64,000 bases of DNA from Xylogone sp. PMI_703 (GCA_021399445.1 JAJTUQ010000014.1:186001-250000); one strand, 5' to 3'; positions 45,134 to 57,634 are shown, counted from the first letter of the stretch. The notes: a model not told the origin generated them from the letters alone. Program-made: numbers and translations.

Positions 45134-47113
45134 TTACTCTGCTATTTCATGCCAGCTATCCAACTTCCCAGAGTGGCCAACTTCGACATAGTCCTTCTCC
45201 AACAACTGCAGGATTTTCTCGCTACGGACGGTGAGCTTCACATCAAAGTCTGGCGGCTGTAGTACTAGACCAAATGAGTATTCATCCAGCTCTGGAACAC
45301 GTGGTTTGCCGTTAGCATCTATCACTGGTTCAATGTTGAAAGTATGAACCAGGCGGGAGATCATATTCCATAGGTTTCGCTCTGCGATGTGAATACCAAC
45401 GCACATCCGCTTCCCGCTACCATACCCAAAATGGTCCCGATCGGCGATATTGCTAGAGTTTGCGTACGCGGACGCACTCAGGTGGTGATTTAGGAATCTC
45501 TCAGGCATAAAAATTTGGGGATCAGGGTAGCGTTTAGGATCGCGATGGATGGCCCTGTGAGGGGTGCAGGTTAGTTATAGGAGAGGAATAGGATTGGTTG
45601 CCATAAGTTGATAGGAAGGAGGGAAAACAAACCAGGTGTTTAGTCGGATGACGGAATTCTTCGGAATTCGGTACCCATTGTATTCATCCTCCGTAAATGT
45701 GAAATGTGTCATGCCTAAGAAATGATATTAGTTTCAGCCTTTGTAGACTGGCAGCTATTTGCGTACTAAGCGGATTGAATGTTCTCCAACGCTGAAGTTC
45801 CTTGATCATACCACGCAGGTAAGGCAGCTTGTCCTGCTCGTGCCAGGAGGGATATCGATCTTGCCCAGTGACGCGGTCAAGCTCCTCATGGACCTTTTTG
45901 AGACATTCAGGAAAAAGCAGCAGGGCATTGATCAAGATCATTACGGATACAGCACTGGTATCAGTACCGACTCCAATAATCTCCATAGCGGTGGCAGCAC
46001 ACTGCCTCTCTGTGAGCTCAGCTTTCAAGTCAGGATCTTCGTGTAGTTTCTTGATCTCGGTGACAAGGGTGTGCCATTCGGGATGCTTTTCCGCCAATTT
46101 CTTGGTCTCGAGCCACTTTTCCATATTGTATGCCTCTTCCTTATCCCTGTACTTCTCAAGAGTCTTAACGCCAGGTTGCATAAACTTCGGCAGCTTGAGC
46201 ATCCATGGCATATATTCAATAATGAATGCTCCCGGTCGGAATGCCCCAATGAAGTTCTGCGCTGATTCTTCGAAATCTATCATGAGCGGATCATTGCGAA
46301 CCGCGCGTTTACCGTAAGTGATACTTCGAACAACGCTCATCGAGAATCGATTCAGATTCCTTCGCAGATCATTTGGATATTTAATGAGATCCATGCATGT
46401 AATGACGGCCTCGGCTTCACTCCACTTATTATAGATGTTGTCACATTTTGTCGGTGTGAGCATACTTGCAAACAGTTTGCGGACACCCTGTTTCGTCCCA
46501 GCAGGATGAATACATTAATATCTGTTGTTTTGTACGAAGAACAGAGTTGAAAGAGAGGAACTCACCCGCCACCGTGAGTTGTAAGGCATAAGCAGACTTC
46601 GAGCTTCACGATTGAGGATGTTCGCGATTGCTGAAGGAGGTCGATCCGAGTATATCTTGGAACTACACCAACGGATCATTTAGCCACAAATCTCTCACTT
46701 GGCTAAAATAATTTCTTACCGTTTAACCAGGAATTCTGTCTGAATGTCAGGGTCACTGATGACAATGACATTCTGGAGCCCAATCTTCATGTGATAAATC
46801 CCTCCGTATTTACTATACACACGACCTTTGTGAGTGTACGCGACTAAACAAAACCTACTTCTGTCAGGTTTATAACATACTCTGCCCACTCACAGAACTT
46901 ATTGAAGGCATGATGTTTGGGGATATCAAACATCGAGCCGAAAAGTGGCCATCCTTTAGGGCCAGGAGGTAGTGGTAGCTGCTGGCTCTGGACAATGAAT
47001 CGTACGCCCAGTACTACAGCAATCACGGTCACAACCGCAGTCAGGCCTGGGTACGGAACCTGTTCGATATAATGCGTTTGGACCCATTCTCTGACCTCTT
47101 CTTCCAAAGCCAT
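45134..47113 (-). CDS. Cytochrome P450 monooxygenase, 548 aa, six exons
   Basis: Exons (minus): 47113-46881, 46812-46720, 46662-46566, 46487-45767, 45714-45633, 45554-45134; five introns of 52-78 bp, all GT...AG, giving one 548-codon frame. N-terminal membrane anchor about residues 24-41 (ER), then the Pro-rich hinge LPLPPGPKGWPLFG. I-helix GVGTDTS at about 313-319, ExxR as E371-L-Q-R374, PERF at about 426-429, heme loop FGYGSGKRMCVG with the Cys ligand near 460. All catalytic landmarks are present, so an active class II microsomal enzyme is likely. The overall pattern (EDEYNGYRIPK, NTWAIHRDPKRYPDP) fits the large fungal group that includes secondary-metabolism P450s such as the CYP64-like enzymes; the exact CYP family and substrate are not assigned. 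It is divergent from the SDR gene across a ~450-bp shared promoter region. Confidence 0.93.
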
Positions 47114-47223
47114 AGTGATGTGGTGTGTTCGGCTATGAGCACTAGAAGGGAAGGAAAAAGGAATCAGGATTGACTAGGAAGAAATACGAATACGATAACC
47201 AGCAAGTCCTTTCATCGGCTTCT

Positions 47224-47390
47224 TGATCCCAGACTTCTGGGGAAGCCGGGGATCGGAAAAGCGTTTCGTCCAGAAACGCCGTTCATCTCAAGTTGGCTGG
47301 GATCACTACCGGAATACGACCAGTACCGGCGTTAACAAACACTACTTGCCGTGGGCCGGTAGAGATGGGTGTTCGGAAACGCGGGGTCTG
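47224..47390. promoter_or_regulatory. Candidate operator repeats in the P450/SDR divergent promoter
   Basis: A perfect inverted repeat GCGTTTC-GTCCA-GAAACGC lies at 47261-47279; GAAACGC occurs again at 47376-47382. An outer pair TGATCCCAG (47224-47232) and CTGGGATCA (47297-47305) brackets it. CCGG pairs 13 bp apart (47309-47329) resemble spaced CGG/CCG half-sites of Zn2Cys6 regulators. The binding factor is unknown; this is a pattern-based call. Confidence 0.4.
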
Positions 47391-47559
47391 ACCTCCGTCT
47401 CGAAGGTTCCGCCTACGGGTTTTTGTGGTATATGGGCATTGTTCACGAAGATATGCATTGTATGCTGTATAGTGTCTTCCATTACTCCTCGGCTCCGATA
47501 CTAAGACCTGCCAGATATCGAAGTATACATTTCCATTTCAAGAAGGTACGTACTGTATT

Positions 47560-48518
47560 ATGACCACCTATCCGATCCTGAGTGCCGATCAAGGTGAGGC
47601 CCAACCCACACATACTATACCCTAGCGCTTTCGCAGCTGCTGAGTTCTAGAGCCGGCAACAATTTTATTTCGAAGCATCATCATACAACCTATCCATTTA
47701 TTCAAAACTCCAACCATGTTGGCCGTTCAGTCTTCATAACTGGCGGTAGTCGAGGAATCGGCAGAAGCATCGCCCTCTCCTTCGCCAAAGCCGGTGTAGC
47801 CCAGATCGCTCTGGGCGATGTCAATGACTTTGGAGACCTAGAGGATGCGATCCGCTCCGTGACCGCGAAGAACAGACATAATGGGCTAAAAATCTTATTG
47901 TTCAAGCTTGATGTGACTGCCCGCGACAATGTCGCTTCAGTCGCCGCTACTGTCCAGGAAGAGTTTGGGGGTAAACTGGACATTCTCATACATAACGCCG
48001 GGTACTGTTCGCCACAAATTCCCGTGCAAGATATCAATGAAGATGAATGGTGGAGGTGTTTTACCGTGAACATAAGAGGGACATTCCACGTCACGAAACA
48101 CTTTCTACCCCTGTTGTTAGGTACTGAGAATGGACTGAAGACCATAGTTAACCTGAATTCCGTTGCCTCTATCGGAGTACGTCCCTTCTCGAGCAATTAT
48201 GCCGCCTCCAAGGCAGCTGTACTCAAGTTTTCGGAAGCTCTACTTGCAGAAGAGGCTGACAAAGGACTTCACGTATTCTCCATACATCCCGGAGCGGTTC
48301 TTTCTGAAATGACAAAGGTCGCTATGCCCGAAAAGCTTTTCCATCTCTTTGAAGATAGTCCGGAGTTGGCGGGAGACACTATTGCATGGTTAACTCAGGA
48401 ACCAAGGACCTGGCTTCGAGGGCGTTGGTTAAGCTGTAACTGGGATATGGAAGAACTGATGAGTCGCAGACAAGAGATTGAGGAAAGTGATAAGCTGAAA
48501 ATGAGGCTGAGACTGTAA
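47560..48518 (+). CDS. Short-chain dehydrogenase/reductase (SDR)
   Basis: Classical Rossmann SDR using NAD(P)(H). Cofactor motif TGGSRGIG (about 47738-47761), LDVTARDN acidic segment, IHNAGY (NNAG-type), catalytic Ser in NLNSVAS, Tyr and Lys in the YAASK motif, IHPGAV after it. Open from at least 47626 to the TAA at 48516-48518. There is no in-frame ATG close before the Rossmann motif. I favour ATG 47560 (MTTYPILSADQ) joined by an intron starting at 47594; the acceptor may be at 47652 (59-nt intron, about 299 aa) or 47625 (32 nt, unusually short). The N-terminal boundary is therefore uncertain. No lesion in the catalytic part. Divergent from the P450 and convergent with the monooxygenase, so probably the redox partner step of one small pathway. 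Confidence 0.85.
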
Positions 48519-49022
48519 CATAGTTCTGATTCTACGATATGAATCCAGAATCCATGTACAACTCCGTAGGTAGCACATTGGGTTTCAATACCATGTGTTT
48601 GTCATTGCATAAATCTTGCCCCATTGACTCAGATGTGTAACTATTGTTCTGCTATCGTATTTGCATTCTCTTATTGGGGATATGCTCAATAAATAGTCTT
48701 GTAGCCGATTTCAAACAGAAAGCTTACTGCAATTTATGATCCTGAATACCCTCAAACTCTCAAAGTTTAGAACATTTAACAATCCGGACTGATACAGGGC
48801 TTGTTAAACGAAGCATGTTTATGGTCTTTTTTTTACAAAATCTTATGGAATAGGCATTCATAGTCGCAGTCTATTCCAATTAAATTTATATATGCATTAT
48901 GTGAGCTGGATAGAGATTTCGTTTACATCTAATACTACGCAAATTGACTGACTCGCTATAAAGCTGACAAAATACGTTCGGTTTGTTGCACTCCTAGCTG
49001 CCCGAATCATCTCTCTATATTT

Positions 49023-51008
49023 CTACAAGGATGCCCCCGCATTCGAAGGGGAATCTTGATAAATAACTAAAGGCGTTCCCATGACCACAGCTTTCATATG
49101 GAAGGCGAGGAAACGTGAATACCAACGACAGGGACCGATTGCGCCTCCATTGCAGGCGAGTCCCGGATCTGAGGAAGCATCAAATCAGCACATGTCACAC
49201 AGCATCACAACTACTACGATACACTTACGCTTGAATTTCCAGGCCCCAATGAGCTCTCCTTCTTTGTCAACTTCGGAGAAGGGTCCCACTAAATCTGCAA
49301 TCTCATCTCCAAAAAGCTCCCGCACACAATTTTGGATATTGAGGTCAAACCCAGTTGCAAAAACGACCAGGTCGGCAGGAATCTCTGACCCATCTGAGAA
49401 TCCTAAGCCATGCGAGGTGTAATGAGTTAGAGCTGCATCAGACTTGACTTTGATCTGTGATTTACTATTAGTAAGACGTGTTAGGAAACCATCTCGAACC
49501 AATCGCGCTTACTATTCCCTCTGCAATCTTAGCACTTGCGCCAACATCCATATAATGGCCACCAAGGCGCTCAAGAAGGTGCCAGTAGGGGTCTCCGAAT
49601 ACGTTGACCTGGAAACCAACCCTTTGCAAAGCTTCAAACCGCTCAGGATCTGCCCTGGCTTTCGCATGCATATTTACCATGGCTATAAGTCTAGACACTC
49701 CATGTGGCGCTATGAAAGAAAGCTTGTCTGATAAAGATGTGGGGACCTTGGCGTTGTAGACTAGATCCTGCGCAATCTTGTACCACTCTACCGGGAAGAC
49801 AAAGGTTGGCTGCCTCTGGATCATAGTTGTCGAGATTAGCCCTGCATCGACCATATCCTCAGCTACATCGTGTGCAGTATTGGCAGATCCAACCACCACT
49901 CCATGTTTCCCGGTCCACGCATTGGGGGTATCGTAGGCTGCAGAATGCATGACGGTGCCTTTGAAAGATTCCTGAACAAATCAAAAGTCGTAATGGTTAA
50001 CGGAAGTGTGCCAGTCGTAGTGAATTGAAGACTTACTCGTCCAGCAAGCGCTGGATACACGGGGACCTGGCCTCCTGCACCGATAGCTAAAACCACAAAG
50101 GAACACCTCAATTTTGTGTTCGCGGCTTGGCCATTGTCGGTTTTCGTGACATTGAGCGTCCATTTCTGATTCTCTGCGTCCCATGTTCCGGAATCCATAG
50201 AAGACTCAAGGCACACGTTGATCCCGTATCTCTCACACCAGTCTTCATACGCAGCGGCAAGATGGTCCTTCGAAAGCCACTCGGGATACTTATCTGCGGT
50301 GAATGTGCGCTCGAATGGCAAGTGCGCATATTCCCGAATTGTATGCAGGCGTGCGGATTGGTACCTCAATCGCCAATTATCTCCAATTCGTTTATTCTTC
50401 TCAAGAACGACATACGAGAGTCCTAGCGCTAGACAATAGGCGGCCGTACATAGCCCTGCCTGACCAGCTCCAACGATGACACAGTCATATTCCTTCATGT
50501 CAAGATAGGCCGGCTTGTAAGTGCCATTTCGCCCTTCTATTTTCGCAGGAGGTGTATCAAGCTTTGGGGCTTGCTTTAACTGATCCAGCACACTTTTGAT
50601 TACCCAAATCTGCCATTTGCCACCCCGTGTGTAGATCAAGGAGAGACCGACAGTGCAAAGTAGCTCTGGTGGGGCAGCCGTCTCAAATTCGAAGTACATA
50701 TCCACAAAGGATTTCCCTTCCGGCAGTGGAACTTTGCGCGTGAGCTGTGGGACTGGTTTGAATGAATGCACCCTCAATCGCCCAGTTGTCGCATTCCACA
50801 CTGAGCACACCTTTTCAGATCCATAGAAAGTACGCAAAGTTCCAGTCAACGCATAGTTATCGCGCCACACGGCCTCTGCAACCATATCGTTGCCACTCAA
50901 TTGCTGGCTCAAGGCCATTGCAAACTGGACTTGAAGGGCGTCAATATCGTAATCGTCTGGAACCTGCGTCGCAGGCAAGCTCACGGGAAGAGATGCGAGG
51001 CGCGACAT
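49023..51008 (-). CDS. FAD/NADPH-dependent flavin monooxygenase, 600 aa, four exons
   Basis: Exons (minus): 51008-50037, 49971-49513, 49454-49229, 49168-49023; introns of 65, 58 and 60 bp with good GTAAG donors, giving a single 600-codon frame. Residues ~1-150 form an N-terminal NTF2-like type region; FAD-binding GAGQAG is at about 180-185; GDNWRLRYQS follows; the second Rossmann motif VVVGSANTAHD (NADPH) is near 349-359; FATGFD near 509-514. The C-terminus (HPGLACNGGAIG, SRFLAFHMKA) matches the end of fungal YUCCA-like/flavin-containing monooxygenases of about 600 aa. Likely cytosolic oxygenation of N, S or ketone groups; substrate unknown. Convergent with the SDR (about 500 bp between stops). 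All motifs intact. Confidence 0.93.
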
Positions 51009-51504
51009 TTTGCAAGCGAGGCGACAGGACTCAATGTACCATACTCAACAAACCCAAATTCCCGAAATTCTTATAGAGTTCGGAGAATTGGGTTTCTTCA
51101 TGCGCTACATTGTGCAGTCTGATACCTTTCTCCAGACACCAGCGTCGGCCCACCACGGCACCAGGCGTTTCCCCGCGTTTTGCTGTCCTCCGGGGTACGC
51201 TTTTACCCCAAGGTTCTGCGGATTCTAACCTTACACGTGATCCCGGCAACTTTCCCACTCCGGCAAATTTCCCACTTTCGGAATGAACACCACCATATTT
51301 CCAAATATTATAACTCAACAGCGAAAGCTTTAATTGAATTAAAATTAATAAATTAGCTATATTACAATATGTAGAATATAATACACTCCTTAAATATTAG
51401 ATATTACGTGATATTATAGCGTAATTGCTCTTACAACGAAAATTGCTTTTATACCTCATATATGCCAACCACACCACAGTACCCACTTAAGAAGTCTTTG
51501 GTGC
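51009..51504. other. Upstream region of the monooxygenase, then AT-rich
   Basis: The first ~220 bp keep gene-like composition and should hold the monooxygenase promoter; sequence becomes AT-rich beyond about 51300. No additional ORF is credible. Confidence 0.5.
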
Positions 51505-51910
51505 AACTTTCCTGTGTGTAGTAACCTTTTTAGCCTTCCTTTGAGTGGCCAGGAGCTACCTTTCCAAGGTTCTCTGTATTTGCGCTTGTTCCCTGGCTTG
51601 TTTTTTCAGTAAAGCTTCTTTCTCCTTTTGCTCCTTAACTAGCTATCGCTCTAATTGCTTTTTAACTCTCTCTGCTTCTAATTTCTCGTATCTATTCTTC
51701 GTAACTAACTTTTTAACTATTTTAATTTCCTTTTTAACTTCTTCCTGAGCTTCTTTTTCAGCTAATAAATCTTTGGCTTTCAAGACTTCCTCTGTACTGA
51801 ACCACTAAGCTTTACTTACGTTCTTTTTACAAAGGTTAAACTGTTGAGAGAGTACATTCTTCTTTTTCTATAACTTCAGAGCTCTAACTAAACCTTTATT
51901 AGAATGTTAA
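51505..51910 (-). pseudogene. Pogo-type transposase C-terminal coiled-coil remnant
   Basis: Minus frame: NKGLVRALKL, QQFNLCKKN, WFSTEEVLKAKDLLAEKEAQ, then a Lys/Glu-rich coiled coil (EIKIVKKLVTKNRYEKLEAE, KEQKEKEALLKKQAREQAQ) ending in RKVAPKTS. This is the tail of pogo/DDE_1 transposases common in filamentous ascomycetes (FSP.KV..AR.LL..KE pattern). Interrupted by several stops. The DDE core is not readable. Confidence 0.65.
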
Positions 51911-52121
51911 ACAATATTAAACTTTACCGAAAGCTTATAATTAACATTTATGATATACTATAACTTAATGAAAAAAGAGTTATATATATATAACTTTTGT
52001 ATATAACAAATACCTTTATATATTATAAAAATGTCTAGGATTAATTAACTTGTTATAAAAAAAGTTTCTAGCTTTAGAAATATCTTTTCAAGAATATTAA
52101 AAAGTATAATTAGTTATATAT

Positions 52122-52290
52122 TATAACATTCTTACTAGGATATGAGGTTATTTATTACTCAAATAATAGATAAAGGTAAAGAGCAAGAGAATAACTTCAC
52201 AAGGCTTTAGGATAGTTATTATGAAATGTAAGTATACTGTAAATCAATTGAGTTAAGTACAAAGCTCTTATCTATTGTGAAATTATTTAC
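52122..52290 (-). repeat. Truncated gypsy A/C-family LTR
   Basis: Matches the first ~170 bp of the LTRs at 5923, 30961 and 37649 in the same orientation, with many C-to-T and G-to-A changes. It breaks exactly where an oppositely oriented LTR of the same family begins. Confidence 0.8.
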
Positions 52291-52897
52291 TGTTATGACT
52301 CTGTAAGGTTATAACAAGTGACTAGGTTCTGTAGCCTTTATAGTTATTATCTTGGTTAAAAGAGTATAAGTTAAAACAGTTATCAAGGACTTAATATAAT
52401 ATCGTTAATATTATTATATTATTAGTATTAACGAAAAGATAATATAAGTTCAACATTAGTATTATAAAAAGGGTTATATTAGCTAAGCAGTAATATTATC
52501 AGAGAAATAGTATTATTTTTTTGCTTGTATTAACTATTTGCTTGTATAAGCAGAAAGTTTATATTAGCAATTAAATGAATCCTTAGATTAGTTAAGACGA
52601 TTAATCAGATCAGTATTAATTGTTATGACCCGGAGGAATCAGGAGGATCAGTACTAATTGTACTGATTCCACGATTAGTTAGACTTAAGCTGATCCAGGA
52701 CTGATATTTTCTTTATAATTATTATATAAAGAATATAGTTAATAATAAATAAAAGCTTTATACTTAACTTAATTAATTTATAGTATATCTGTATTTTATA
52801 ATAACTATCTTAAGCTTTATGAAATTATTTTCTTATTCTTTACTTTTATTTATTATTTGAGTAATAAATAATTTCATATTTTAATAAGAATATTATA
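52291..52897 (+). repeat. 5' LTR of a plus-strand A/C-family gypsy fragment
   Basis: Starts TGTTATGACTCTG and ends AGAATATTATA; it is the RIP-mutated reverse complement of the element C LTR (TGTTACGACCC...GAACGTTACA). The next sequence, CTTTGAGTACTTAAAACTCG, is the conserved leader between LTR and gag. Confidence 0.85.
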
Positions 52898-53635
52898 CTT
52901 TGAGTACTTAAAACTCGAAAATATTATAACTAGAGAATTTTCAGACTTTGTCAAGCTAGAAGAATAAAACACTTTAATAAAGAAAGAAGAAATCGAAGGA
53001 ATTTCAAAGATAAACTTGTCGATAAGGTTTAAAGGTGAACAAAACAAGTTTTAAGTTTTCAAGATATAAATTATTTTATACTTATTCTTCAACAAAGATT
53101 AGTTTACTAATAACATTAACTAAATTCTTTAGATTTCCTCTTATCTAAAAAAAACTATATTTAATTAGATAAGATTTAGTACTAAATCTTTATAAAACAA
53201 TTATTCAAAACTGTTAAAGACTTCTGGAGAAAAATTATACTAATATTTAAAAATATAAACAAAGTAATTAATATAAAAAAAATTATATAATATTTATTAA
53301 AAAAGTTTAACCTTTTATTATATAGCAGAATTCAGGAAATATATTATTTTTATGCTTTATAACAATAAAGACTTAAAAGATATCTTTTATGATAACTTTA
53401 AAGAGGAAATCAAGAATAATATTATTTGTATGAAAAAAAGACTAAAAACCTTAAATAATATGATTTAGAAGATTATTTAATTTAATAATCGACATTATAA
53501 ACAAAGACTAAAAAAAAAGGCTTTCTTTGATAAAAAGGATAATAAAAGATTATTTAAGAAAAAAGAAATGATTAATGTTAAAATTATATTAAGTAATAAA
53601 AAGAACAGAAAATCTAATACTAAAAAAAAAAAAAA
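52898..53635 (+). pseudogene. Gypsy gag remnant
   Basis: Plus-strand gag directly after the LTR. The start codon has become ATA (52926-52928). Readable pieces: DIFYDNFKEEIKNNI, LKTLNNMI, NNRHYKQRLKKKAFF, the usual end of the gag capsid-like domain. It is joined at about 53635 to copia sequence, so the rest of the element is missing. Confidence 0.7.
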
Positions 53636-53677
53636 AGAAAATTTTGTGAAGATTATGATTATTAGGCTTATATTATG

Positions 53678-53872
53678 GAAGTGTTGGTTTATTAGGCATT
53701 ATTGTATTGTAGGGTTGAATAAGTTTATATTAACTTATATATTATATACTTCTTCTTTTATTTAGTATTTAAGGGGTTATATTTTTAAATATTTTCTTAC
53801 CGGATTATTAGTTATTTTACTCTGATTGTATAGTTACTGAGTGTTAGTATGTTTTGCTCTTATAATTCTTAA
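53678..53872 (-). repeat. Copia LTR, RIP-degraded
   Basis: TGTTGGTTTATTAGG...ATTCTTAACA, aligned to 20167-20359. It is next to the RNase H end of the minus-strand copia interior, so it acts as its 3' LTR. The ~45 bp on its other side match the internal flank seen at 20120-20166, which fits a head-to-tail pair of copia copies sharing this LTR, later broken. Confidence 0.75.
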
Positions 53873-56800
53873 CACTTTTATTCAAATCATACAGGTGTTA
53901 TAATATAGCTTGTGTTAGTCTTATCTTGTCAGTATTACCTTTGACTGTTTTTACTATCTCTTAATTACTTTTACTATTGTTAGACTAAGTAGTTCCTTGA
54001 ACTGCATGAATATTGTCTTCTGTAATAGCTTTGTCATGTTATTGGTTATTATATCTGTTATAGAAATGTAGTTGATGATAATATGTTTATGCTTTTTTAA
54101 GTCATAAATGTAATAATAATAAATATTAATATGCTTTGATTGTTCGTGAAGGTGTGAGTTCTTTATTAACATGAGTATACCTTGATTATTTCTTAATATT
54201 TGTACAGTTATTAAGTCTGACTTAATATATTGAGGGAATCTCATATCACGGAGTATTTAAGCGATCTATTGACTTTGTTTGACATATATTGATATTGTAA
54301 TATATTTTGATTTAGTACTTGAAGTTGTCATTGAACGTTACTTCTTACTTTTCCAGGAAATAAGCTTTCCGTAAAGTATGGTTATATTTCTTGAAGTGTT
54401 CTTTTGGTTAATCTTATCTCTTGTTCAGTCTGTATCTGAATACATGATTAGCGTAGAATTACTGGCTTGTCTGTTGTTATTATTACTTTGGTGTGATGAT
54501 TAATTAACTTAAATTGGAATTAATCTATAACAAACATGCTGTTTGATCGTTGATCTGGCATATTTCAAGAGTTTTTTTATAATATTGACATAGTACTCTC
54601 TAGGATTACTTATGTATTAGTTAAACTTGTTTAAAATGAACATAATATCTGGTCTGATGTTTATTATTGTATATATCAAGCTTTTTATATGTTCTTGATA
54701 CTCAGTTAAGTTTGTCTTCTTGTCAAAGTCTAAAGTTAAGCATAATTTATTATAATTAAAGATTAATATTAACTTTAATTTATGTTTTTCTTGAGTTATT
54801 TTATATTAGTTCAAAATGTTATCTAAGTATTATTCTTAATCTAAGAATAATGTTTTCTTTCTTCGATTCTTAATAATACAGATATTAAGAATTATTTGAA
54901 TCTTTTCTAAGTTCTTAGTATAAAATCAATCTATTAATATCTTTCTAAACTATTTTAATTTTTGTACTCTTGGTATAATAATAATAATATTATCTACGTA
55001 AATAAGTAATATGATCTTGTGTTTTTTATAAATATAAAAACAAAGATTAATTAAGTTTTGGATAAATTTAATTTTAACAAGATAACTCTTACAGAATAAG
55101 TTTTAGTCTTGTACAGATTACTTTAGTTCATATAAACTTTATAAGATATATAATATATATTTATTCTTTAACTTAAGTATTTTGTTTAATTAAAACAGGA
55201 AGATTCGTTTTTGTAAATATGATTCAGTGAAAATATTTTTCATGTTATACAAATGATATTCAAGGTTTTCTGTTATAATAATAACTATGAATATCTGAAA
55301 AGTATTTATTCTAACTATAGATATAAATGTTTTAGTAAAATTTTATTTATATTTCTGAGAAAAACCCTAAATAATTAGTTTTGTCTTAAACCTGTTTAAT
55401 GTCCTGTCAAAGTTTATCTTAATAATGAATACTCATTTGGTAAAGACTAAATTTACTCTTTCTGGAGATATTTCTTCTTTTTATGTATTATTTTGTTATA
55501 ATAATATGATTTCTTCATTAATTACTTTTTTTTATTTCTGACTATATTTATAATCTGAAATAGCCTCTTTGTATGTTACTAGGATAATAATATCTAAATC
55601 TGTTATTAAACTAACTAAAGTTATTTTGTCTGAGTCTTGATAATCTTGATTTTCTAGTATTATAAGTATAGTTTTAATTATTTTAGTAAGATAATCTTTA
55701 TTATCAGAGTCATTAAGTCTTTGTTGTTTTCGAAGATTATATTTTATTTTTATGGGTTTTAATAATACTTGATTTTCTTTATTAGATGGGTGAAATTTAA
55801 TAAGTAATATTATATTAACATCAGGTAATGAATTATGGTTCTCGGTTTGGGCTTGAGATTAATCTTTAATTTTATTTTCTTTATCTTTCTTATCTTTTCC
55901 TGAATAAGACATATTCATGTTTGGATTACTTGTATTTTCCTGATCATATTGTTGGCCAGTCCGGGTAGTTAGATTAATATATGTTATTCTTAGGTTTATA
56001 ATAGTTAAGATTATAATTTTGAAGTTATTCATATTTTTCGGGTTTAAGGGTAGTATAGATTTGATAACTTTTTTTTGTGGTCAACCTCTTGGTTTACAGA
56101 TTATTAATTCGTTCTTTATTCTTTGAGAATTACTTATTCAAAGTTTTAAATTAATTATTCTGTTTTAAGTATTTTAATAAAAGTTAATATAACTTGATTT
56201 GATAATATAACTTTTATCTGATATATAAACTTTATATTATTAAGTTATATTTAGATTATATCTAACAAATATTATAACTTGTTTATAATTTATTAGCTTG
56301 TCTTTTTTTGAATTCTTTAAGTATTTTTTCCAGTTTATATATAATATATATTTATATCCAAAAACTTTAATATAATTAATGCTTAAGATCTTTCTAGTGA
56401 ATACTTAGTATAGGCTAATAACTTTCTTATTAATTATTAAGTTAGATATTATTCAGTTTCTTAAGTATATATCTGTTTTAATAATATAATTCTAGAATTC
56501 AAGTAATAAGTTAACTTTCTTTAGTAATACTTAAGTATTTGTTGTAATTATCTAGATTGTTTGCTTAATTGGACTATTCTAGTTTGACTTATATCTTGTT
56601 GTTGTTTTTGCCTGAATCCTAATCAAAATACTTTATTTATTTAATAACAATAATAATTCCAAGATATTGTTAATTCTAATGACCTTAACTTTCTTCTCTG
56701 TCTTATACTTTATTTAGATCTTTTATGTCTTAAGCTTCTTGACCAAATGTGCTTTTGTCTTTGTAAAAATGTTTTAAATATAACAAATAATATTATCAAC

Positions 56801-57634
56801 AATTTGAATAAAGTATTAATCTTCCTTTATTAATAATAAAAATAATTTATATATATTTATATAAATTAGTATAAACTTTTTACTTTTTTACTCATTTAAC
56901 GCTTTATTAACATGATCTTTTATCTTGGTGAAGTTATAGACTTCATAAAGTTCTTTAGTTATGGGTTTTTGTATTAACCTGCTTAAGGTGATAACTTTGT
57001 ATAAGTTACAGATTTTCTTTACTCTAAAATAAATATATTGTTTATATTATAAATTATAATATTGTATAACTTTCTTTATTGATTTTAGTATTAATATAAG
57101 TAAGGTTTTAGTATTATTATCAGAATTTTGATTTTCCTTGTTAGGTAAGTTAAATCATGATTGTCCTTTTTCCTTTTAATATTATTAATTAAAGTTGTTT
57201 CTTTTGGCCTCTTCATGATAAAACTTATAATATATACTTTTTTATATTACTTAACTTTAATGTATTAGTTCTTTTGATTTTTTTGAGTAAAATATATTAT
57301 ATATAGATCAAAAGAGTTATTAAAACTTTTTTCATAAATATATTAACTGAAGAATAAATTAGCTCTAAGATTCAGAATAAATAAAGTATTAAACAATAAT
57401 ATAGTAATTTCATTTTTTAACTTCATTTCAGTAATCTCTTTCTTCTATATATATAATCTTCTATCTTTAACCTTTAACCTGTGATATTTAATATTGGTTA
57501 TTAATTATTTAAAAAGTTAAAAGTTGTTAGTTATATATAAAGAAGTATTAGTGTTTATAATCTAGACAAAAGATTTAACTTTATGTATTATTTCCTTTAA
57601 TACTTTTGTAATTTCGTTTTTCTCCTCAGATAAG
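53873..57634 (-). pseudogene. Ty1/copia element interior, RIP-degraded
   Basis: Minus strand. The RNase H end is readable at 53954-54244: LRNNQGILMLIKNSHLHEQS, KHINIYYYYI, NYISITDIITNNMTKLL, the copia DNQG / HxRSKHIDI / ADxLTKPLP pattern. Reverse transcriptase near 54960-55010 reads IYVDNIIIIIP, so YVDD has become YVDN. The 5' part continues toward gag and is cut at 57634 by the LTR of gypsy element D, so the copia 5' LTR is not adjacent. Confidence 0.85.

Noticed and set aside
45759..46317. Open plus-strand frames up to 162 codons across the P450 region
   Set aside because: Shadows of the P450 exons on the other strand; no domain and no splice support.
47594..47625. 32-nt intron in the SDR
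   Set aside because: Shorter than usual for spliceosomal introns; kept only as an alternative to the 59-nt version.
47702..48196. 164-codon minus-strand frame over the SDR
   Set aside because: Antisense shadow of a gene with all SDR motifs on the plus strand.
45134..51008. A complete secondary-metabolite cluster
   Set aside because: No PKS, NRPS, terpene synthase, transporter or Zn2Cys6 regulator gene is visible in the window; only tailoring-type enzymes can be supported.
49081..51318. Several plus- and minus-strand frames overlapping the flavin monooxygenase
   Set aside because: Shadow frames; the four-exon minus-strand model accounts for the coding.
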